The translations under genes were made by a program, and so were the position numbers. A stretch of 9,997 nucleotides of DNA. It comes from Pseudomonadota bacterium (GTDB lineage Bacteria > Pseudomonadota > Alphaproteobacteria > Acetobacterales > Acetobacteraceae). This document shows, one piece after another, positions 6,571 to 9,997 of the stretch; the first letter of the stretch is position 1; every line of letters starts with the position of its first letter. The DNA is taken from NCBI GenBank assembly GCA_021815835.1, contig JAKAZN010000027.1:1-9997 (forward strand). Reading direction: 5' to 3'. The notes under the pieces are model-generated. The model saw nothing but the letters and a program-made list of their open reading frames with translations. It had not been told where the DNA came from and searched no databases.

Positions 6571-6866
6571 TCTGTCGATGCGCAGCGGTTCCGCGCTGAT
6601 CCAGCGATTGCGGATCATGACGTGCCTGCCGTGTTCGACCGCGGAGGCGTGGTGCGAAGCGGGCAGATGCGCGTGGATGGTCGGATGCGCGGTGGGCTGG
6701 CTGCTCGGGATGACACCCAGGGCAATCGCATATGGCATGGGCGCACCGGCCGCCACGCAACCCCCCTCTCCCGGGTGCGGGAGGGTGTGCCCGCCCCGTC
6801 CCAACGCCACCTCCGCCGCTCTCGCGGGAGACGGAAGATGCGGGGCGTTCCCCCGATGGTCCCTGG
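6571..6866. other. 296-bp convergent intergenic region between the oxidoreductase and pssA
   Basis: No recognised gene. It contains a hairpin at 6766-6785 and, on the minus strand from about 6738 down to the oxidoreductase stop, a frame with coding-like third positions but no product I can name. Because genes on both sides point inward, any terminator here would serve both. Confidence 0.5.
6766..6785. terminator. Candidate bidirectional hairpin terminator between convergent genes
   Basis: CTCCCG (6768-6773), loop GGTG, CGGGAG (6778-6783): a perfect 6-bp stem that extends to 8 bp with one G-T wobble and one outer C-G pair. It sits between the oxidoreductase (+) and pssA (-). There is no U-run on either side, so intrinsic termination is uncertain. 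Short CTCTCCCG...CGGGAG hairpins are also common intergenic repeats in GC-rich proteobacteria. A related TCTCGCGGGAGA lies about 50 bp to the right. Confidence 0.35.
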
Positions 6867-7733
6867 TCACGCGGCGTCCGGCTCGGCCTCCGCCTCCCGC
6901 CGCAGGCGGCGGAAGCTGCGCACGCTGAACGGCAGCATGACCAGATAGAGCAAGGTCACCCCGGCCAGCGCGCCCCACGGATCGGCCATCAGCACCGCGG
7001 CGAACAACCCGGTCCCCAGCAGCAGCGGCAGCACGTAATCCGCCGGCACCTTGAAATTCTTGAAGCTCCAGACCGGCAGGGTGGAGACGGACAAGAGCGC
7101 GGTGCCGGCCAGCACGGGCGCGGTCAGGAACGGGCTGCGCGCGAAATCCAGCAGCCAGCCGATATGCTGGGTCTCGGCCTCCAGCCCCAGGAACAGCGGC
7201 AGCAGCGCGATCCCGGCTCCGGCCGGCGCCGGCACGCCGGTGAAGAAATTATAGGCGTAGGCCGGCCGCGGCGCGCCCTCCAGCGCGGCGTTGAAGCGCG
7301 CCAGCCGCAGCGCCATGCAGACGGCAAACATCAGGCAGGGGATGAACCCCGCGCCGCCCAGCCGCTGCAAGGACCAGAGATAGACCATGAAGGCCGGTGC
7401 CACGCCGAAGCAGAAGAAATCGCTCAGGCTGTCGAACTCCGCGCCGAAGCGGGAGACGCCCTTCAGCAGCCGCGCGATCCGCCCGTCCAGCCCGTCGATC
7501 GCGCCGGCCAGCACGATCGCCACCACCGCGGGGCCGAACCGGCCGGCCAGCGCGAAACGCAGCCCGGTCAGCCCCGCCGACAGCCCGATCAGGGTCAGGA
7601 TATTCGGAACCACCCGGTTGAAGGACGGCCCCTTGTAGCGCGGCCGGGCGCGCGGGCGCAGCTTCGTGCGCAGCCGGCGCATGGGCGAATCGCGCTCCGG
7701 TCCCGTCCAACCCGGGCCGGGCACGAGGCTCAC
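6867..7733 (-). CDS. pssA: CDP-diacylglycerol--serine O-phosphatidyltransferase (phosphatidylserine synthase)
   Basis: A membrane enzyme that joins CDP-diacylglycerol and L-serine to give phosphatidylserine and CMP. The CDP-alcohol phosphatidyltransferase signature is complete: D80-x2-D83-G84-x2-A87-R88-x8-G97-x3-D101-x3-D105 ('DGLDGRIAR' then 'GAEFDSLSD'). 'FNRVVPNILTLIGLSAGLTG' precedes it as the usual first membrane segment, and several more hydrophobic segments follow (for example around 'AGTALLSVSTL' and 'YVLPLLLGTGLFAAVLM'). The tail is charged (RRLRREAEAEPDAA). I chose GTG at 7733, giving 288 residues, because it overlaps the psd stop as GTGA, a sign of translational coupling. An ATG at 7682 (271 residues) is the alternative and loses nothing conserved. 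It works with the preceding psd to make phosphatidylethanolamine. Confidence 0.93.
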   Translation of the reverse strand: MSLVPGPGWTGPERDSPMRRLRTKLRPRARPRYKGPSFNRVVPNILTLIGLSAGLTGLRFALAGRFGPAVVAIVLAGAIDGLDGRIARLLKGVSRFGAEFDSLSDFFCFGVAPAFMVYLWSLQRLGGAGFIPCLMFAVCMALRLARFNAALEGAPRPAYAYNFFTGVPAPAGAGIALLPLFLGLEAETQHIGWLLDFARSPFLTAPVLAGTALLSVSTLPVWSFKNFKVPADYVLPLLLGTGLFAAVLMADPWGALAGVTLLYLVMLPFSVRSFRRLRREAEAEPDAA

Positions 7734-8413
7734 GCCGCGCTTCCCGCGCCGAGCTCCGCGATCACCGTCTCCCCGCCGATCATGGTCTGGCCCTCGCTCA
7801 CCAGCGGACGCACGCCCTCGGGCAGATAGAGGTCCGTGCGGCTGCCGAAACGGATGATGCCGAAGCGCGCGCCGGCATGCACGGCGTCGCCCTCGCGCAC
7901 ATGGCACAGGATGCGCCGCGCGATCAGCCCGGCGATCTGCACCACCGCGATCTCCCGCCCGTCCGGCAGGCGGATCGCCAGCGCGTTGCGTTCGTTGTCG
8001 TCCGAGGCCTTGTCGAGGCTGGCGTTCACGAAGCTCCCGTGCCGATAGGCGATGCGGGTGACGGTGCCGTCCGCCGGAATGCGGTTCACGTGCACGTCGA
8101 GCACCGACAGGAAAATCCCCACCCGCCAGCGCGGGGTCGGGCCGAGGCCCAGCTCCGCCGGCGGCGCGGCGGGCGCGACCGAGACCACTTTTCCGTCCGC
8201 CGGCGCCAGCAGAAGATTTGCGCGCGCCGGCGCCACCCGCTCGGGGTCGCGGAAGAAATAGAGGCAGAAGGCCAGGAACAGCAGCGCGAGCCAGGCCAGC
8301 CAATGCGCCAGCACCAGGCCCAGCACGAAGGCGACCGCGCCGCCCGCCAGGAACGGGCGGGACGCGGGATGCGGGGGGGCGAGCACCAGACGGAGGGAAT
8401 CACCAAGGGCCAT
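7730..8413 (-). CDS. psd: Phosphatidylserine decarboxylase proenzyme, short type
   Basis: Converts phosphatidylserine to phosphatidylethanolamine at the inner membrane, using a pyruvoyl group made by self-cleavage. 227 residues, typical of the short (archaeal/alphaproteobacterial type) enzyme. Visible: opening 'LRLVLAPPHPASRPF', a membrane segment at about 22-53, 'FFRDPER', 'APADGKVVSV' with Asp73, 'FLSVLDVHVNR' with His108, and the cleavage site 'RFGSRTDLYLP'. Cleavage is expected between G190 and S191, leaving a beta chain of 190 and an alpha chain of 37 residues, with Ser191 becoming the pyruvoyl group. Start ATG at 8413 matches the family N-terminus; there is no clear Shine-Dalgarno, and a strong hairpin lies 17 nt upstream (8431-8458). 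A longer open frame to 8614 is arginine/cysteine-rich shadow. The stop overlaps the pssA GTG, so the two are one operon. Confidence 0.95.
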   Translation of the reverse strand: MALGDSLRLVLAPPHPASRPFLAGGAVAFVLGLVLAHWLAWLALLFLAFCLYFFRDPERVAPARANLLLAPADGKVVSVAPAAPPAELGLGPTPRWRVGIFLSVLDVHVNRIPADGTVTRIAYRHGSFVNASLDKASDDNERNALAIRLPDGREIAVVQIAGLIARRILCHVREGDAVHAGARFGIIRFGSRTDLYLPEGVRPLVSEGQTMIGGETVIAELGAGSAA

Positions 8414-8430
8414 GGGCGCGTTATGCGGGT

Positions 8431-8458
8431 GCCCGGCCCGCGTCGGCAAGGGCCGGGC
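8431..8458 (-). terminator. Strong 9-bp GC hairpin between the small secreted-protein gene and psd
   Basis: GCCCGGCCC (8431-8439) and GGGCCGGGC (8450-8458) form a perfect 9-bp stem with a 10-nt loop, extendable by a wobble and one more pair. On the minus strand it starts 1 nt after the TAG of the small secreted-protein gene and ends 17 nt before the psd ATG. There is no U-run. It may be a terminator or attenuator that lowers read-through into psd-pssA, or a structure in the psd leader. Confidence 0.5.
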
Positions 8459-8459
8459 G

Positions 8460-8819
8460 CTATCGGGTGGGCGCAGGTAGGAGGCGGACCGAAAGATGCA
8501 GCGCCGCCGTCCCGGTCGGCAGCCGCGCTTGCGGCAACAGCAGCCAACTGCCCGAGCCGTCCGCGGTCGCGGTGCCCAGCCGCTTGCCGTCGGCGAATAC
8601 CACGACCCGCGCACCCGGCGGCGCGTGCCCGGCGATCAGCGCGCGGCCATGCGGGGTGATGCGGACGATATCAAAGCGCGCCGCCGGCGCGGGATCGAAG
8701 CGCGCCGCCGGCGGGGGATCGAAGCGCGCCGGTGGCGGGGGCGGGGGCGCGGCGCGGGCCGCTTGCGGCGCACCGAGCGCCAGCCAGCCGGCCAGCAGCG
8801 CGGCCCGCGTTCCCGTCAT
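8460..8819 (-). CDS. Small secreted proline-rich protein with an Ig-like/surface-type repeat domain
   Basis: 119 residues. A signal peptide is clear: MTGTRAALLAGWLALGAPQA then ARA|A, with cleavage near residue 23. A proline run (PPPPPP) and an 8-residue tandem repeat follow: ARFDPPPA, ARFDPAPA, ARFDIVRI (31-54). The rest, 'IVRITPHGRALIAGHAPPGA' to 'ADGSGSWLLLPQARLPTG', resembles the small beta domain (dG.aviaG.a.PGa.V.v..dG..lGta.AD..G.W.L.P) that I associate with LysM-linked envelope proteins in related bacteria. No LysM is present, so this is a stand-alone domain. The ATG overlaps the stop of the dsrE-like gene (ATGA), so it is probably translationally coupled to it. Function unknown; export to the periplasm or surface is the only firm inference. 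Confidence 0.75.
   Translation of the reverse strand: MTGTRAALLAGWLALGAPQAARAAPPPPPPARFDPPPAARFDPAPAARFDIVRITPHGRALIAGHAPPGARVVVFADGKRLGTATADGSGSWLLLPQARLPTGTAALHLSVRLLPAPTR
8671..8742 (-). repeat. Three tandem 24-bp repeats inside the small secreted-protein gene
   Basis: Units 8671-8694, 8695-8718 and 8719-8742 share the plus-strand core TCGAAGCGCGCCGCCGGCG with few changes (first unit TCAAAG; third GGTGGCG). Being 24 bp, each unit encodes 8 residues (ARFD plus a Pro/Ala tail), so copy-number change keeps the frame. The third copy runs into the conserved domain (ARFDIVR), which suggests the repeat grew outward from the domain edge. Confidence 0.85.
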
Positions 8820-9313
8820 GGCTTCAGATAGGCGAACCCATGCTTCTCCAGTTGCAGGATGCGGATCACGCCAGCCGGCACGATCACCGCCTGATCGACC
8901 AGCACCGGCATGTGCCCCATGGTCTTCGCCATGCCCAGCATCGTGTTGTGGCAGGCGTCGAACTCCACCCCCGCCGCGTCCAGCGAGGCGATGCGTTTCG
9001 CCACCGGGCTGTCCTTGAACAGCATCTTCAGCCCGGGTCCGTAGGCGACCACGACGATCTGCAGCCGGTCCTGACCCATGTAGTCCAGCATGTTGGCGGC
9101 ATTGTTCAGCACCAGGGTCCAGCGCGCCGGATCGCCCTGGCTCACCTGGACCACCACCCGCTCGGCGGCGAAGGCGTGGGGATGGATGAAGCGCGGGGAT
9201 GCGTAGCTGAAATCCGTCATCATGGACGGGTTGGCCGCGAACGCCGGCGCGGGGGCGAGCAGCGAGAGCAGCACCAGCAGGCGGCGGATGAGGCGGTCGC
9301 GACATGCGGTCAT
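8816..9313 (-). CDS. Secreted DsrE-like (DsrE/DsrF family) sulfur-relay protein
   Basis: 165 residues. An N-terminal signal peptide (charged MTACRDRLIRR, then 'LLVLLSLLAPAPAFA') is predicted to be cut near residue 27, so the mature protein is periplasmic. The body has the DsrE fold pattern: 'ERVVVQVSQGDPARWTLVLNNAANML' as first strand and helix, 'LQIVVVAYGPGLKML', and the family Cys in 'GVEFDACHNTML' (Cys121), followed by a helix and 'VIVPAGVIRILQLEKHGFAYLKP' as the last strand and tail. Family members transfer or sense sulfur through this Cys; a partner is not visible here. Start ATG 9313 has AGGGAGGA (TCCTCCC at 9324-9330 on the plus strand) 10 nt upstream. Its stop overlaps the start of the small secreted-protein gene. 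A candidate promoter is at 9375-9403. Confidence 0.88.
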   Translation of the reverse strand: MTACRDRLIRRLLVLLSLLAPAPAFAANPSMMTDFSYASPRFIHPHAFAAERVVVQVSQGDPARWTLVLNNAANMLDYMGQDRLQIVVVAYGPGLKMLFKDSPVAKRIASLDAAGVEFDACHNTMLGMAKTMGHMPVLVDQAVIVPAGVIRILQLEKHGFAYLKP

Positions 9314-9374
9314 GGGGTTCGGGTCCTCCCTTGGGGCCGCCGTCTCGATGGCGGACGGTTCGGGCCTGGCGGAG

Positions 9375-9403
9375 TCTCTATCGGCCGGGTTTTGCCACCG
9401 CAA
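9375..9403 (-). promoter_or_regulatory. Candidate promoter for the dsrE-like operon
   Basis: On the minus strand, CTTGCGG (-35 TTGCGG, 9403-9398) and TAGAGA (-10, 9380-9375) are 17 bp apart. Transcription would begin near 9368, with about 55 nt of leader before the ATG at 9313. The -35 half resembles the alphaproteobacterial CTTG form; the -10 is weak. It is in the only non-coding gap upstream of the gene (9314-9441). Confidence 0.35.
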
Positions 9404-9441
9404 GGGGATTCGCGGCGCGGGACGCGGGGCCGGGGCGTTCG

Positions 9442-9997
9442 CTACCGCGCGCCCGCGCCCATCCGTTCCCGCGCCGACGCTCGTGCCGGCGTTCCCGCGC
9501 CATCCCGCCGTGCGAGGGGGATTTCGGGCGCACCATGCTCGGCCGGCTCCTGATAGCCGGGGCGCAGCGCGATCCAGCGCGCCCCATCCGACCAGCGCGC
9601 CAGCACCGGAATGAACCGGTGCGTCCGCCCCAGCGCCTCGATCAGCCGATACGCCGCGAAGGGCTCGGTCACGCGCTTGCCCGCGATCTTCTCGATCACG
9701 GTGCCGACGGTGATGCCGCGCACAAAGGCTTCCGAGTCCTTGTCCACGGCCACGACCAGCAGGCCCTGCTCCGGCCCGATCCCGTACTCCTTGCGCGCCG
9801 CGTCGCTGATCCGCGCCAGCAGCAGCCCAAGCCCGGGCGAGGGCAGCGGCGGCTTCGCGCCCGGCGCCGGCACCATGGTCCCGCGCGCCTCCATCAGATG
9901 CGGCCATTCCACCGTCCGGATCGTCACAACGCGGGTTTTTCCCGCCTCCCACAGCGTGACCGGGACCGGCCAGCCCAGCGGCATCAGCCCGATCACC
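9442..9997 (-). CDS. HtrA/Deg-type (S1C) serine protease, C-terminal PDZ part (5' end outside window)
   Basis: The frame is open to the right edge of the window, so the gene starts beyond it; about 184 residues are visible, ending at a TAG (9442-9444). The first stretch ('MPLGWPVPVTLWEAGKTRVVTIRT') looks like the end of one PDZ or linker domain. The next ('GLGLLLARISDAARKEYGI' through 'GLLVVAVDKDSEAFVRGITVGTVIEKIAGKRV') is a PDZ domain of the Deg family with the usual 'G.V....G..V' pattern. The protease domain with its His-Asp-Ser triad would be off the edge, so catalytic activity cannot be checked. The tail is Ala/Arg-rich. Deg proteases are periplasmic quality-control enzymes, consistent with the secreted neighbours downstream. 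Confidence 0.75.
   Translation of the reverse strand, partial: VIGLMPLGWPVPVTLWEAGKTRVVTIRTVEWPHLMEARGTMVPAPGAKPPLPSPGLGLLLARISDAARKEYGIGPEQGLLVVAVDKDSEAFVRGITVGTVIEKIAGKRVTEPFAAYRLIEALGRTHRFIPVLARWSDGARWIALRPGYQEPAEHGAPEIPLARRDGAGTPARASARERMGAGAR

Noticed and set aside
6732..7829. 365-codon plus-strand frame opposite pssA
   Set aside because: Gln/Arg/Gly-rich shadow of a gene with a complete catalytic signature.
7734..8303. Extension of the pssA frame upstream through psd (a 478-residue fusion)
   Set aside because: The upstream part is an out-of-frame reading of psd, which has its own complete motifs; this is overlap of separate genes, not a fusion.
8671..8742. Tandem repeats as a CRISPR or regulatory array
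   Set aside because: The units are directly adjacent with no spacers, are 24 bp long and lie in frame inside a coding sequence.
9314..9441. CCGCC...GGCGG (9337-9354) as a terminator for the HtrA-type gene
   Set aside because: Only a 5-bp stem with an 8-nt loop, no U-run, and such short pairs are frequent at this GC content.

Overview
This is a GC-rich window (roughly two-thirds G+C by eye, codon third positions almost always G or C) that looks like an alphaproteobacterial chromosome. My best guess is Rhodospirillales, near the Acetobacteraceae. That guess rests on base composition and on the style of the proteins (an HACL/oxalyl-CoA decarboxylase-type TPP enzyme, a formyl-CoA transferase-like family III CoA-transferase, an adjacent psd-pssA pair). 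No taxonomic marker is present.

Left half (1-6570) is a catabolic, accessory-looking block. It holds the 3' end of an IclR-family regulator (+), then a family III CoA-transferase (+), which converges tail to tail, 16 bp apart, with a thiamine-diphosphate enzyme of the 2-hydroxyacyl-CoA lyase/oxalyl-CoA decarboxylase family (-). A 405-bp spacer follows. It carries a perfect inverted repeat, a likely eroded N-terminal fragment of a second TPP enzyme, and candidate promoters. Next is a capA-type metallophosphatase pseudogene that has lost its whole middle at a GC palindrome, and then a 662-aa Fe-S/FMN/FAD oxidoreductase of the dienoyl-CoA reductase/trimethylamine dehydrogenase family (+). The CoA-transferase and TPP enzyme could work together: one activates a 2-hydroxy acid (or oxalate) as its CoA thioester, and the other splits it to formyl-CoA plus an aldehyde or CO2, with formyl-CoA serving as CoA donor for the next round. 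This is inference from the families; no substrate is visible in the sequence.

Right half (6867-9997), all on the minus strand, is a housekeeping envelope block. Reading in the direction of transcription: the PDZ-containing C-terminus of an HtrA/Deg-type serine protease (cut by the window edge), a secreted DsrE-like protein, a small secreted proline-rich protein with three 24-bp tandem repeats (ATGA overlap with dsrE), a strong hairpin, phosphatidylserine decarboxylase, and phosphatidylserine synthase (GTGA overlap with psd). The last two are consecutive steps of phosphatidylethanolamine synthesis.

The two halves are separated by about 296 bp (6571-6866). This holds a hairpin and a minus-strand reading frame with coding-like composition but no recognisable product. 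I found no tRNA, rRNA, CRISPR array, insertion sequence or complete mobile element. The less ordinary observations are the TPP enzyme with HACL-type rather than oxalyl-CoA decarboxylase-type active-site residues and a Gly where relatives have a Tyr, the capA deletion at a palindrome, and the probable second TPP-enzyme remnant beside it.
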